A DNA stretch of 64,000 nt from Protoeuglena noctilucae (taxonomy: Eukaryota > Chlorophyta > Pedinophyceae > Marsupiomonadales > Marsupiomonadaceae), in assembly GCA_958009085.1 (NCBI GenBank), contig OY253679.1, forward strand, positions 558,001-622,000, written 5' to 3'. The translations under genes were made by a program, and so were the position numbers. Below the pieces are notes generated by a model. The model ran no database searches. It was not told where the DNA came from and saw only the letters and a list, made by a program, of their open reading frames with translations. This document shows, piece by piece, positions 10,276 to 22,471 of the stretch; within the stretch, counting starts at the first letter, position 1; every line of letters starts with the position of its first letter.

Positions 10276-12794
10276 TCAGGCCTTGCGGGGCTTGGGGCCG
10301 ATCATGAGCTCCGGCCTCACGTACTTGTCAAAGTCGGCCTCTGCGCAGGACATGAAAGCGACGCGTTGCCATTAGCACTCGACACGAATTTTGTGTGCAT
10401 GAACATAAGCCACTTCCACAGCTCTCTGCTCACAGCCCCTCGCCCCACGCAGCCTCAGCCACCCTTCCTCGCTCACCCGTGACCTTGCCCAGCGCCACGG
10501 CCGCCTCCTTGAGGGTCGTGCCCTCCTTGTGCGCCTTCTTGGCCGCAGCCGCGGCGTTGTCGTACCCGATGTAGGGATTCAGTGCCGTCTGCAGCACAGA
10601 GCGGCACGCAAATGGTCAGCGTGACGAGCGAGGGTTAGTTGCTATGTCATGCTACCTGAAATTGCATGGCATCTCCCGTTCCACAGTCATTTGCAGCCGG
10701 CAGACGTTGTGCATGGCACTACAAGCCCCATCCCCACTCACCACAAGCATGAGGCTCTCGTTGAGGAGCTGGCTGATGCGCCTCTCGTTGGCCTTGATCC
10801 CGGTCACGCAGTTGTCGGCAAAGGACACGGACGCGTCCGCCAGGATGCGCGTCGAGTGCAGAAGGTTGGCAATCATCACCGGCTGCAACAGCGATGGGCC
10901 GGGCGACGCTCAGCTGACGCAGAGGGCCGTGAGAGTGCTGCATTACATGCACGCCAAACATGCGACACCCCCTCAGCCTTCCCATGTGTACTGCCATCCC
11001 CATGACTCGCCTTGTACACGTTGAGCTCGAAGTGCCCCTGGGACCCCCCGACGGTGATGGCCACGTGGTTGCCCATGACCTGGCAGCAGACCATGGTGAG
11101 GGCCTCGCACTGCGTCGGGTTGACCTTCCCGGGCATGATGGACGACCCCGGCTCGTTCTCCGGCAGCGTCAGCTCTCCCAGGCCGCACCGGGGCCCAGAC
11201 CCCAGCAGTCGGATGTCGTTGGCGACCTTCATGAGAGAGGCCGCCAGGGTGTTGAGCGCCCCGGACGCCTCCACGATCGCGTCGTGGGCCGCCAGAGCCT
11301 CGAACTTGTTGGGAGCTGCGGGGGGCCATGACGAAAGGCACCATCGGCCACGATACACCGCCAACTGGACCAACCCCGAACCTCGGTCATTGAGACGCAA
11401 CGTGAAATCAGCATTCATGGAATGCAGAGCATGGCTCCCCTCTGAGTGGCGCTGCGCAGAGGGCAGCGCAGTGCACGCCCCCAGCCCCCAGCTCGCGCCC
11501 CTCACCGGTGACGAAGGGCAGCCCGGTGTCCCGGGCGACCTGCTCCGCGACCTGCTCCGCGAACCCCACAGCCGTGTTGAGGCCTGTCCCCACCGCCGTG
11601 CCTCCCTGTGCCAGCATGCACAGCCTGCACGCAAGGGCGGGGACCGGTGTCACCGGGCCCACGCAGACGGCTCACCACGCCAGCGAGGGCCACGAGTCAC
11701 AGCGCCTGGATCCGTTCCACAACATATCGCAGATAGACAGCGCTTCGCTTCTCTCGCCTGGGCAGCGCCGCCTCGACCCTCTGGATGCCGTACTCAACCT
11801 GGGTCGCGTACCCCGAGAACTCCTGCCCCAGGGTGAGGGGCGTGGCGTCCTGGGTGTGCGTGCGCCCGATCTTGATGATGTGCGCGAACTCCTTGGCCTT
11901 GGCGTCCAGGCTCGCGTGCAGGTGCTTGAGGGACGGGATGAGCGCGCGGTGGATTTCGGACACGGCCGCGATGTGCATGACCGTCGGGAAGGTGTCGTTC
12001 GAGGATTGGCCCTTGTTCACGTGGTCGTTCGGGTGCACCATCTTGCTGCCCAGCTGGCCCCCGAGGAGCTCAATGGCGCTGCGACGACCAGAGACGCACG
12101 CGCATGCGTGAACTCTAGTCCATGCACAGGGAGCAGCGCTACCCTCGCGGCTGCCATCGCTCGCGATCGGCAGCTCCTCACCGGTTGGCGATGACCTCGT
12201 TCGCGTTCATGTTGGACTGAGTACCCGACCCCGTCTGCCAAACCACCAGGGGGAAGTGGCCGTCGAGCTTCCCCGCCGCCACCTCCTCCGCGGCCCTCAC
12301 GATCGCCTCGCCCGTCTTCTGCTCCATGTCCCCGTTCGCCATGTGCACCTTGGCCACGGCACCCTGCGCCCTGGGAAGCAACCCACGTCGCCCACACCCA
12401 CGCATGCGGCATCACGTACGCTGCCGATCACAGGCGACACAGCAGCGGGCACACCTTGAGGACGCCGAAAGCCCGGACGACAGGGGTGGGCATCTTGTCA
12501 CGCTCCTGGTTGATGCGGAAGTTCATCAGGGAGCGCTGCGTTTGCGCGCCCCAGTACCTGCAGGCGGAGAGGTGGCGATCCTGAGGTGCGCTGGCCCCCA
12601 GAGAGTGCGGACGGAGTTGTGCTGCATCCACATATCCCTACTGACCTGTCGGACGGCACCTCCAACGGCCCGAACGTGTCCTTTTCGGTCCGGGTCGACG
12701 CCTTGGTCGCATTCCCGCGACGTGCCATCGCGGAGGCCGCGGCGGGCACCGCTACGACCATAGATTCTGCGCCCGGAAATATGTGCGTAACCAT
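10276..12794 (-). CDS. FUM: Fumarate hydratase, class II
   Basis: Nine exons: 12794-12646, 12557-12455, 12363-12182, 12078-11758, 11624-11506, 11315-11011, 10882-10742, 10588-10477, 10340-10276, giving 498 residues. The enzyme interconverts fumarate and malate in the TCA cycle. The fumarase/aspartase signature [11 protein letters not shown] is intact, as are [33 protein letters not shown] and [16 protein letters not shown]. The N-terminal 35 residues are Ala/Arg-rich and look like mitochondrial targeting; the alternative in-frame Met at 12761 would shorten it. Two introns have GC donors (after 11758 and after 11011), each required to keep the conserved sequence continuous. Length matches the family. 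Confidence 0.96.
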
Positions 12795-13439
12795 CGTCAC
12801 TGAGCTCGCGGCGGGACGCCCACAGCGGGGGCGGCACGGGACTCGGCAAGGGCCGCAGGGCGCATCGCTGGGCGGGCGCCGGGATCATCGAGTCCAAATC
12901 CCCCAAACCCGCATCCATTGCATGGATACGCATTCATTCGACAGGCTGATAAGGTCTGCATGCTGCGGGGACCCGGCGGCTGGCGCACACGTCCCAAGTC
13001 GTGGCGGGGCCCATTGCAGCCCCGCGCGCCTCGCCTGCGCCCACATTTGGCTCCACCAGGGCCCCGCGCAGCCAGGAAAGCTTCGCAGCGTGACGAGCGA
13101 GGCGCCTCATGTCCACGGAGTCGCTGCGTGAAGTAGGGGCCCCCTGCCCGCATTCTTTGGGCTGCCGGACGGCCGCGGCGACCCGACGCTCCCCTCGGTG
13201 CGATCACAGATTGGTTGCCAACGCAGACGAGCGCTGCGCCTCGGGCTCCCTGATCGATATCTCTGGCACGAGCGCGACCGACGCGGTCAGCCTGCACTAA
13301 CCGTCACAGCTTCAACCCATTCCACGCGCAGGCGGATCCATAGAAAGATTGGGCGAAGAGGCCGGTCATTAGAAGGTGCCAGGGAGGAGGAAACGCCTCG
13401 GCGCACGCATGCACCCCAGCTGGGCGCTTGCACGCTGCA
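12795..13439. promoter_or_regulatory. Intergenic region upstream of fumarase
   Basis: About 645 bases lie between the fumarase start and the UBE2G2 stop, both on the minus strand. It should hold the fumarase promoter and the UBE2G2 3' end. Open frames here show no protein-like composition and I see no repeat. Confidence 0.35.
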
Positions 13440-14969
13440 TCAGAGCATCTCCTGGCTCTTGCGCACGATTCGTGCCACCTTCTTCTTGAAATCTTCCCGA
13501 GACTCGCGCCACTCTTTTGCGGCATCGATGTTGGCTGGGCTCTGCGGCGAGTGGGGGCCCAGACTCCTCTGAGGCCATGCGTCATCACGTGAGCAAGCAC
13601 CGCATGTGCTCACGTCGTCACGGGCATGGCGGCGCAGTCCCACTGCGCATGCGCAAGGCTCACTGCGCACAGCTGCGGGCGGCACCTACAGGGCGACCCC
13701 ACCGCACGCACCTCGTCGTTGGGTGAAGACAACATCGATATGATGGACAGAAGGATGGACTCGACAGTGTGGACCGGCCTCCAACGCTCCCCCGCGTCCT
13801 CGTAGCCGTGCGGGTCGTCCCCTGCGAGCGTCCGCGCAACAGCCGCCCGTTGCGCCTCGACGGACGGGAGAGCGGGACCAGCCAGCCGTCCAGCAGCCGG
13901 TCGTGTGCGTACGGAGCACGGTGCGCTACAGCGGTGGCGCACTCACCCGGGTCGTGCAGGATGGAGATGCAAACGCGACCGTCCTTGTACACGTTGGGGT
14001 GCCACATTTCGGAAGTGAAGCGCACGCACGGAGGGCGATTGGGGTAGTCCTCAGGGAAGGACATGACGGCGTTGAAGAAGCCCCCCTCGTACTGCGGGTC
14101 ACGACGTGAGGCGACGGATGAGGTGTCCCCGGCGTCCCCTGGCACGCGAGGCAGACCCCGCGCCGCGTCGCACCAGAGTGTCCTGCGGTCCGATGATCGT
14201 GACCTGCCACTGGAAAACGTCCGAGTCGTCCACGAGGCCCGCCGAGAAGCCCTCCACAGGATTGTTCGTCAGGTCTGCGCCGGAGCGGGGGCCGAGGCCA
14301 CGTCAGAAGCACAGGAGAAGGCTACAAAGATGCTCGAAGCGGCAGGCAGGCATGCGAAGCCCAGGGGCGCGGCGAGGGCCGCAAGGGGGCCCGCACGCGA
14401 CGTGACGCCTCAAGGCAGCTGGTTGCGGCCATCCCGCGCGCTAACAGGGCGATGCGGGAACACCACAAAACGACAACATAGGCAGCCTCGGCAGGCGGAC
14501 CGGTAATACGCGTCGACTCGGCGGAAGACGGAGAGGAGCGGGTCGAACGACAAGAGGGTCGGCCTCCCGGCCCTGGCGGATGGTCCGGGCGGACCACACG
14601 CAGGCCGGGGACCAAGCCGAGGTCAGAAAATGACGAACGCCGCACCAAGGCCGAGCTCACGACGCCGCGGGGTGATGCCATGGCGACGGCAATCCCCGAG
14701 AGCGCGCACAGGGAATGTCAGCGCGTCACGAGCGAGCGATAAGCAGTCTATTCTGAAATGTAAAGTTTGGGAAGCAAGAGAAAGTCTGGAAGGCGATGTC
14801 GGAAGTGGGCGGGACAAAAGCAGAAAACGGAACCCCCAGGGCGTGGAGGAGCGCAGGGAGACGTCGGGCGATACAGTTACATCCAAACCAGGCAAGCGAG
14901 CTCACCTCTGAGCTGCCTCCGCAACAGCGCCGCGGCCAGGCCCCTGTCCCCGCCCCCCGCGGACGCCAT
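13440..14969 (-). CDS. UBE2G2: Ubiquitin-conjugating enzyme E2, UBE2G2/UBC7 type
   Basis: Five exons (14969-14906, 14274-14174, 14091-13947, 13821-13712, 13541-13440) give 173 residues, close to plant UBC7/13/14. The active-site Cys is in [19 protein letters not shown], and the acidic insertion after it is the mark of the UBE2G branch. [20 protein letters not shown] and [20 protein letters not shown] are also diagnostic. UBC7-type E2s build Lys48 ubiquitin chains, mainly in ER-associated degradation. The first exon [20 protein letters not shown] was found by phase and by similarity to the E2 N-terminal helix. Intron 1 is long for this window (631 bases); the others are about 82-170. Confidence 0.95.
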
Positions 14970-15537
14970 GGCACTCCCCGCCGCTCGACTGGACGCCGGG
15001 GGCCACGATGCAATGCAATCACCAGTCCTGGGCCCGCCTCGGTCCCGCAGCTACCCGCACTGGCCGGTCCTGTCTCAGCAGGTCGGTGGTAACAGCTCGC
15101 AAACGCAATGGGACGTCGGCAGCTGGGCAGAGCGATGCATTCTTGCGCGCTGTTGACGGCACTCTGTGTTCAGCGGGCCAAGTCAGCTGTAAGGGCTCTA
15201 CCCTCTGGCGCGAGGCGCTGCAGCACATCTGGCTCTTGCAATTCTTCCAAGCCTTGAGGACTGACGCCGTCTTTAACAGCCACCGTCACTGCCACAGCCA
15301 CAAACGGCGCTCCCACTAGTCAACCCAGCGCACGGATTACCAAGCCACGACAGGCTAACCCTAACCCAGGCTGGGCGGAGAGGCAGAGGCAGGCGAGCGG
15401 TGAGCGCGGGTGTGGATGATGCGGTGCACATCAGGTGGATATCGTCTGCGGTATCCAAGACTCAGGGTGGGCGGGGAGGGTCCGCGCGCTGGACGGGGTG
15501 CAGCGCGTGGCGGGAGAGAGGGCTGCGCATTCTGTGC
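14970..15537. other. Intergenic region between UBE2G2 and the beta-helix gene
   Basis: About 570 bases hold the UBE2G2 promoter and the 5' flank of the beta-helix gene. A short telomere-like run (two CCCTAA units at about 15355-15367) is present. No supported gene. Confidence 0.35.
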
Positions 15538-17065
15538 ATGACCAGCGGGAGCGGTAGCGATGCAATTGCATGCTTGCATCATCAATATCTCGACAGCGAC
15601 GCGCGTCCTCGCTGCAGTCCCAGGCGGCGACGCTGGGCGCCGTCGGTGTGTGCTGCACTGGGCGGGGAGGTGCGGGTGTGGACTGGGGACGAGGTGGTGG
15701 AGGCGTTGGAGAGAGGTGGCGTGGTGGACCTGGGGGCCAGGGAGGTGGTGCTGCCGCGCAGAGTCACGGTGGAAGGAGCGAGAGTAAAGGCGACGGTGCA
15801 GAACGGGACGGTGCGGGTGTCGAGTGCGAATGCTGGGCTGGGGCAGGGGTACGCTTTGGGTGCCACAAGGGGCGGGGAGCTGCGCCTGGAGGGCGTACGG
15901 GTGGTCGGGGCAGGGGTTTTGTGCGCTGAGCGTGGGCACTTGACGCTGGTCGACACGCTTGTGACGAATGCGGTTGGGATAGGGCTGGGGGTACGGGATC
16001 AAGGGAGCGGTCGTGCACGGGGGTCGCATCAGCGGGTCTTTGTTGATTGGGGTGTCTTGCATAACAGGAGGGCAGGCGGAGCTGCACAGCGTGGAGGTCG
16101 CCGGCTGCAAGAGCTTTGTCGTTCATGTATCCGAAAGAGGCAGCAAGGTGGTTATGCAGGGAGGTCGCGTTGCGGGGTCCCAGGAGGGTCATGGGGTGCT
16201 CTGCCAAGATGGCGGGCAGGCGGAGCTGCGGGGCGTGGAGGTCGCCGACTGCACGCAGTGGGGCGTGGCGGTACTAGCCAGGGGCAGCAAGGTGGTCGCG
16301 AGGGGGGGGCGCATCGTGAGGTGCGGGGTGGGTGGAGGTGGAGTGGCGTGCCAGGATGGGGGTCGTGCGGAGTTGCAAAGCGTTGAGATCGCCAACTGCC
16401 ATGACCGCGGCGTGGTGGTCGACGGCAAGGGCAGCAAGGTGGTGGTGCAGGGGGGGCGCGTTGCGGGGTCCCGGGAGGGTCATGGGGTGTACTGCACAGA
16501 TGGGGCCCAAGTGGAGCTGCGGGACGTGGAGGTTGTTGACGGTACGTTGTATTGCGTGCATGTCACTGGCAAGGGCAGCAAGGCGGTTGTGCAGGGGGGG
16601 CGCATTGCGGGGTCCAAGAGGGGTCATGGGGTGTACTGCTACGATGGCGGGCAGGCGGAGCTGCGGGGTGCGGAGGTCGCCGACTGCAGGCTGTGCGGTT
16701 TGCTCATAAGTGGGAAGGGGAGCAAGGCGGTTGCGAAGGGGGGACGCATTGTCAGGTCCGCGGGGGGTGATGGGCTGGCCTGCCAAGAAGGGGCTTGGGC
16801 GGAGCTGTGGGACGTGGAGGTTGCGGATTGCCGGAGGTATGGCGTGTTTATCAGCAAAAATGGCAAGGGCGTTGTGCGTGGGGGCCGCATCTCAAGGTGC
16901 ATGGAGGGCCCTGGGGTGTACTGTGCCGACGGGGGACATGCCGAGGTGCGGGACGTGAAGATCTCCGACTGCAAGGATGGAGGCTTGTTCTGCGGCGGCG
17001 GGACCATGTCGCACAGCGGGTGCATGGTGTCCGGGTGTGGAGCGGGGTCTCCGCGCGAGCGCTGA
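15538..17065 (+). CDS. Right-handed beta-helix repeat protein with an apparent frame break
   Basis: The sequence encodes at least seven copies of a unit of about 48 residues with consensus GKGSKVVVQGGRIAGS, then GHGVYCxDGGQAELRDVEVADC. Alternating Gly, Val and Cys at fixed spacing indicates a parallel beta-helix of the pectin-lyase/right-handed type. No catalytic motif is evident, so the role is unknown; binding or structural functions are common in such folds. The N-terminal part, in frame from about 15538 (RVWTGDEVVEALERGGVVDL onward), runs into the repeats but the frame changes near 16005, where the repeat consensus predicts about five missing bases. This may be a real mutation or a sequencing error. 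No introns were needed, unusual here. The start codon is uncertain. Confidence 0.6.
16070..16990 (+). repeat. Intragenic tandem repeats of the beta-helix gene
   Basis: Units of about 144 bases recur, each with a 'GGGCAGGCGGAGCTG'-like core encoding GGQAEL and a 'GGCAGCAAGGTGGT'-like core encoding GSKVV. At least seven imperfect copies are readable at the protein level; central copies are the most alike, consistent with recent unequal exchange. Confidence 0.75.
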
Positions 17066-17122
17066 GGGGGGCTTTCCCTCGTTAAGGCTTCTTGCCCATT
17101 GAAAGAAAGACTTCGACAACCC

Positions 17123-19711
17123 TCACCACCACAGCCACACGCGGCGCGCGTCGACCCACCCCCGCTCGCGCATGCGCCACGCCACCGCACCGAGCAAAGC
17201 CATCACGCACACGACCGTCGCGAAGCCCGCGGGGCCCAGACCCCCGGGGCGCCCCGCCTCGCGCGCAGGGCCCCCTTTGGCCGCAGCTGCTGGCGGCGCC
17301 CCGCCCGCCCCCCGCGACGACGGCTCGTCCCCGCGCCGGCGCTCACCGTCCCGCCCCAACGCCCCTCGCGCCAGTATCTCCGGCAGCACGCGCATCAGAT
17401 CAGCCATGTCGCCCTCCTCGGCGACGACGTACACGGGCGCAGGCAGGCCGAGCTTTTGGCAGTGACTGGCAGCGGCCACCTCGGCCTGCCGGGCGCCCTG
17501 TGCCGGCCCGGGGCTGCGGTTCCCCACCACGAGCAAGCGCGGCCCCGGTCCCAGCGACGTTGCGTCGAGCGACGTCGACAGGGCTTCCAGGAATCCCGCG
17601 CGGCCCTGACGCCCCGCATCAAACACCACCAGCGCGCCATCGTAGGCAGCATCGGGGAATGGGCGGCCGGCCGTGCTGCCCACGGTTTCGAGCAGGACCG
17701 TGTGGTCGGAGCCCTGCGAGATGTATGGAGGCTATATTATCGAATGTCAAGAAAACCACGTCGCTGTGCTCGGCGGACAGTGCCCCTTTGCGACTGCCTG
17801 CCGGCGGCTGCCAGTACTGCTCACCCCGACGGTGACCCGTGCGCACGCCCGCGGCTGCTTGACCATCGGCACCGTCGTGCCCTGCCGCATGGACTGCGCC
17901 GCCACGGCTGCCATGACGCGGTGCTTGCCCGAGCCGGGGGCCCCCGCCACGGCGCACCGCAGGAGGTGGGGGACCACCCCCGGCTGCGTCCGTCGCACGG
18001 CCGCCGCGGGCTCGCCGGGGAACCCGCAGATGATGAGGGAAACCACGCAGCGGGTGGAGTCGGTGTGCATGAACACATCCCAAAGCGCGAGGAACTGCGG
18101 GGGGACGGGGTGCGGGCCGGGATGCGAGCGGGCAAGGTGACAAGAAACATGCGTCGGTCTTAATTCGAGAAAGGACTGGCAGGATGACATCAGGAGTGCC
18201 TGTCTCGCTCTTATATCAACCTGGCAGACCCCGCACCTGGTCCACGGAGATGCCCAGGGTGCACTGCGCGTCGGGGAGCATGCAGGTGGACGCCGCCTCG
18301 CCCCACCGTCCGTCCAGCCCTCCTTCGGGCTCCATCGCGCTCTCCAACTCCGCCCACGTCATCATGCCTGGCACTGACCGGGCATGCGCTTCGACGAAAG
18401 CTACCAGAAACGCCCTGGCGTCCCCTGCGACGCGGGGACGGCGGCGGCAGTCATCGCAGCGTGATGCAGGCACTCGATGTAGTGGCTGGGGCCACGGCAC
18501 GACCCCTCACCCGACAGCTCCAACGCTCGCCCTGGCCCAGCGCCCCCCACGACCGCCTCCAAGCCCCGCTCCACCCACTCGTCGTCCAATGAGAGATCAT
18601 CACGCAGGTGAAAGGCCCGAAGAAGGTTCCACGCATTCTCGAGGTCCCCCGCCTGGACCATAAGGGCAAAGAGGTATTCAAGCCCCGAACGGGTGAGACC
18701 CTCCTGCCCTGCATCGTCCCTCGCGACGCCCGCCTCGCCCTGCACGTCCCCGACGACGTCGTACAGCTCCCTTAGGGTGGCAGCGTCGAGCTCGGTCCCG
18801 AAAACCTCTCGCTGCATCGAATTGATCCGCTCCGCTCTCTGTGGGGGGGAGCGGGAGCGGCAGGCAGGCACTTTAACGAGTCTCATCTCCGCGCCTGCGC
18901 TGTGACCTGCGCTGTGATCCTGCCTGGGCACGCGGCACTCGCCATGCAGGTGGCGCCCACGCCAGCCACCCTTCGGTAGACGTACAGCAGCGCACGCTGG
19001 CAGCCCGCCGTCATGGCGCCCCCTGCCGCTGCGTCCACCAGAGGGGTTGTCGGGAAGAGGACCTCGTGCTGCGCTATCTGAAACACCAGTCCCGCGCGCC
19101 CCTGCTCGGGGTCTGTGTATGTGGCGCTGCACTCCACGAAGGAAACCACAGCGGGGTCCTGCACCACCAGCGCCCGGGCCCGCTCCGCCACCACGCGCTC
19201 GACCACGTGCTGCGCTGGGCCGGGCTGCAGCCCGAGGGCGGAACCGACTCCGAGGTCTGCTTTGCACGCTGCCACGACGATGGGCAGCCCGTGTCGCTTG
19301 AGGCCCGGCAGCCAGGAAGTCACGGCTCTGTCGAGCGCCGGGACGCCGAGGCTAAGATCGACGCACAGGACGACGGCGTCCGCATCGCGAATGGCTTCCT
19401 CCACGCTTGCGCGGCACGCCTCGGTCACGAGGACGGGGCAGCGCGTGCCGGGGAGAGCGAAGGTGTCGGGGAGCGCAGGGTAGGATGGCTCCGACGGCAC
19501 GACATCCCCCTGTTCGAGGGCACTGCGATGGAGGGGAAGGATTGTCGATCTCCCCGGCGAAGCATGCTGCGCCGCAGCGCGGCAAGGGTTCGGGAGCCCC
19601 TCGCCTGCGTATCAAGGACGTCTTGCCGCTCGCGTCATCGCCCACAACCAATATACGCGTGGGACGGCTCGCGCGGCGAGGCGACAGCCTCGGCAGCTCA
19701 AGCCCGCTCAT
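17123..19711 (-). CDS. RHOT: Miro-type mitochondrial Rho GTPase, divergent
   Basis: Six exons (19711-19605, 19522-18970, 18838-18511, 18424-18237, 18094-17825, 17713-17123) give 678 residues. The order is Miro-like: N-terminal GTPase with P-loop VVGDDASGKTSL; EF-hand-associated segments VFGTELDAATLRELYDVV and YLFALMVQAGDLENAWNLLR; FLALWDVFMHTDSTRCVVSL; a second GTPase with P-loop AVAGAPGSGKH; and a C-terminal transmembrane helix GFATVVCVMALLGAVAW. Miro sits in the mitochondrial outer membrane and governs mitochondrial shape, movement and ER contact. Both expected EF-hand loops lack the DxDxDG pattern, the second P-loop has His in place of Ser/Thr, and the C-terminal NKxD is not seen. The first intron uses a GC donor. 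Its 3' end lies only 57 bases from the beta-helix stop. Confidence 0.85.
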
Positions 19712-20496
19712 CCAAATCAGACGCACGCATCAACCGCCCCAATGGCTCCAGACCAGGTACCTGTTGGGCTGGCGACGCGGTCCAGCCCCAAGCAGGGGAG
19801 CTACGCGAGGCAGGTAACGGGGAGTGAGGCATCCAATTTGTCGTCTCAGCGCCAGCCCGACTGGGGATGACCGTGAGGGCACCTGACCAGCGGGGCCGCG
19901 GGGCGGAATGCGGATTTCCACCCCGGACCCAGCCCGCGTCGCGTAATACTGCCGTCAGGAAGCCTCAATCTCTCCGCCAATCGCAGTCATCGCGCTCGTT
20001 CCCAGCCTTCGCACTCCCCGAGCGTCCTGCAGCCCCTCGGAATCACCCCGCGCCCTGCCGTCTCCGCCATGTCCTCTACGATGGATTGTCGGCCCTGTGT
20101 CGGCCGCAGCAGGCGAGTTGGCGCTTGGTTTCAGCGTGCCGTGCTGAACACTGCCGTGCCTCAACCGGCTGCGCTCCCCCCGTATCGATGGAGGCCTCAC
20201 AGCGCCGGCCGCCAGCTTTTGATTGTCAAAATGTACTCGCTGGGGCCGCCGCGGGCGCGCTCGGCCGCACAGCCGCAAAGCCCGCCCACCCTACATCTCG
20301 GCGAGCCGCGGGGCGCGGGGAGACGCTCATCCGCGCCCGCCCGTCTCTGCACCTGGCATATACATATCATTTTTCGCCCCCTCGCCCGTCTCTTGCCTCA
20401 CGCGCGTCATTGCCTCATTCCCTCCTCCACAGGCGCTGTCCGGGGGTCCCGGCTACCGAGACGAGGAGGGTCGTGAAGTCAATCTGCGGCTGGCTC
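19712..20496. other. Upstream region between Miro and the unrecognised gene
   Basis: About 785 bases separate divergent genes. A further 5' exon of the downstream gene could start at the acceptor near 20432, since the frame is open upstream of the ATG at 20497. Nothing else is supported. Confidence 0.3.
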
Positions 20497-22471
20497 ATGG
20501 GGAAGGACACGGTGAGACTTGTTACAAGCAGGAGACTTGCCGGACACCCACGGCGCAGTCTGCCCAAGCCCAGCCCGCGTTCGCCACTCACCGCAGTGCT
20601 GCTATGCGAAGAAGTACAACCTCGGCTTCACGCGGGTCGCATCTGCGCAGCGCCTCTTCAAGTCCATCGCCCGGGTCTGCGAGGAGCACGCGGCAACGGA
20701 GGACGCGCCGCTGGCCGCGCTGCTGGCCCAGGTGGTCGCAGCCGTGCGACCCCTGGTGGCAGAGGATGGCCACGTGTCGGAAGCGGACCTGGCGGCGCTT
20801 CTGGAGGTCGGCAAGGCCGAGAAGGACATGAAGGACATCGCGACCCCCTGGGACCAGGGGTCCTGCGGCGGCGCACTGGCGCGCCTCGCCGAGCACCTGC
20901 GCGCCAGCGGGGCTGACCTTGCGGTCCGTGTACGCGGGCCCAGGGGCAAGGGCCGCAAGGTCCCCGTGCCGTCCCCGGCCCTGCCCCCCGATCGGCCCCC
21001 TGATCGCGTGCTGAGGGATCTCGGCGCCGCGTCTATCCGCTGGCTCGTCGCAGAGGTCTACCATTACAACCTCGAGCACCATCGCCAGGGGCGCGAGGCT
21101 TTCCTCTTCCGCATCGAGGCGCCCATCGACAAGGCCCCACTGCCTGCGGCGGCCGGCCTGCCGCCTGGCCGTGGAGACCCGCCCGACGGGGGCGGGGGCA
21201 TCGCACCGGGGGCGGCAGCGAGCTCGGCTGCGCACGTCGCTGTCGCCCCCGCGATCTACGCCCACGTGTGCAGCCCCCCCGCCTCGTCGGCTCCCGATGA
21301 GCGGGGCACGGCCCCTGGGACCGCCTCGGTTGGTGAGTAGCGGCGCCGGCACGCGCCTCCCCAATGCGCACCTCCCTCGCCACGGCTCGCTGACCCCCGC
21401 CACGCCCCCCTCCGCGCCTGCAGAGGTGGCCCCTGCGGGCTCCCCGGTGGTCGCGGCCCCGGGCGCAAACACCGCGCGCTTCTGCCCCCTGGGCAGCGCG
21501 ATGTCGGTGGAGTCGGCCCCCGTGGCCGGCTTCAAGCGCCCGCGGGCTTGCGCCCCTTGCCCCGACGTGGACGGGGACGAGTGGGTGATGCCCGCTGACC
21601 CGTGGCACGCCGTCTTCGACTCCACAGCAAAGCGGTGAGGCGCCGGGGGTGTGCCTTGGGTCATGCGGTGCCCCACCCAGCGTGGTGGCACGCGAGCCGA
21701 CGCGACGCCGCGCCCTCCCGCCTCGCAGGAAAAAGCCGGACACGTGGGCGGACATCCCGCCTCTGGAGCCGCGCGACCTGTCTGTCGGTGAGTTGGGTGC
21801 TGGCTGAGACGCGGCACGGCTAAACCACCAGCTGCCATCACTGTACTCACTGCAACCTCCACTGCCGCTGCCATGCAGACCTGGCCGATCTCGAGTCGCT
21901 CGGGACCAGCGGTCGACGCTGGGCGTCTCTGCCTCCAGTCATCATGCTCCCTGCCTCGCCTGTCGCTGGTCGCGCGCTGACGGCGGCGGGGGTCGCTCGC
22001 GACCCCCATCGAGCTGTCGACGTGGACCGTTCGACCTTCCATGACCACCGGGTCCGTGCCCCAGCGGCTCCCGGTACTTTTCTCCTAGAGCAATACCATG
22101 ACATCGCCCTGTGCGACCTGCTGGACGACGCGCGGTCGGCGGAGGTGGTGGAGGCAGTTGTCGCCATGTGCGACAACGCGGGCCTCGACCGCTTCGTGGG
22201 GTGCGACGCAGAGCAGCTCGTCAACATCGAGACGCTGCTGGCGCTGGCGGAGGCAGAGGCGGAGGCAGTGGACGGGCCGGCCCAGACGGGCGCGGCCTGC
22301 GCGGTCGAGGCGGGGGGGCTGTCGGGCCGCGTGACGCCCTGGGAGGGCGTCGCGCCTACGGTAGCCAACTCCCCTGCTGTAGACAATGTCGCCGCCACCG
22401 CCGCAAAGGACGACGAGCCCGGCCTTGTTGTCACCTTCCCGGGCTGGGATGCCTTCTGGGTCCTCCATTGA
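20497..22471 (+). CDS. Unrecognised protein, five exons
   Basis: Exons 20497-20511, 20597-21332, 21424-21634, 21729-21787 and 22089-22471 close in frame for about 467 residues. I do not recognise the family. The first 100 residues look helical and ordered (KKYNLGFTRVASAQRLFKSI, then an acidic-alanine helix), followed by a basic linker, an ordered patch with VYHYNLEHHRQGREAFLFRI, a Pro/Ala/Gly-rich linker, a patch with DEWVMPADPWHAVF and DTWADIPPLEPRDLSVEQYH, and an acidic Ala-rich tail ending PGWDAFWVLH. Short motifs spaced by disordered linkers suggest a scaffold or regulatory protein; no enzyme motif is visible. Splice phases agree at all four junctions. The start is tentative. Confidence 0.55.

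Noticed and set aside
15355-15367. Telomere-like CCCTAA repeat
   Set aside because: Only two units; occurs by chance and is not at an end of the sequence.
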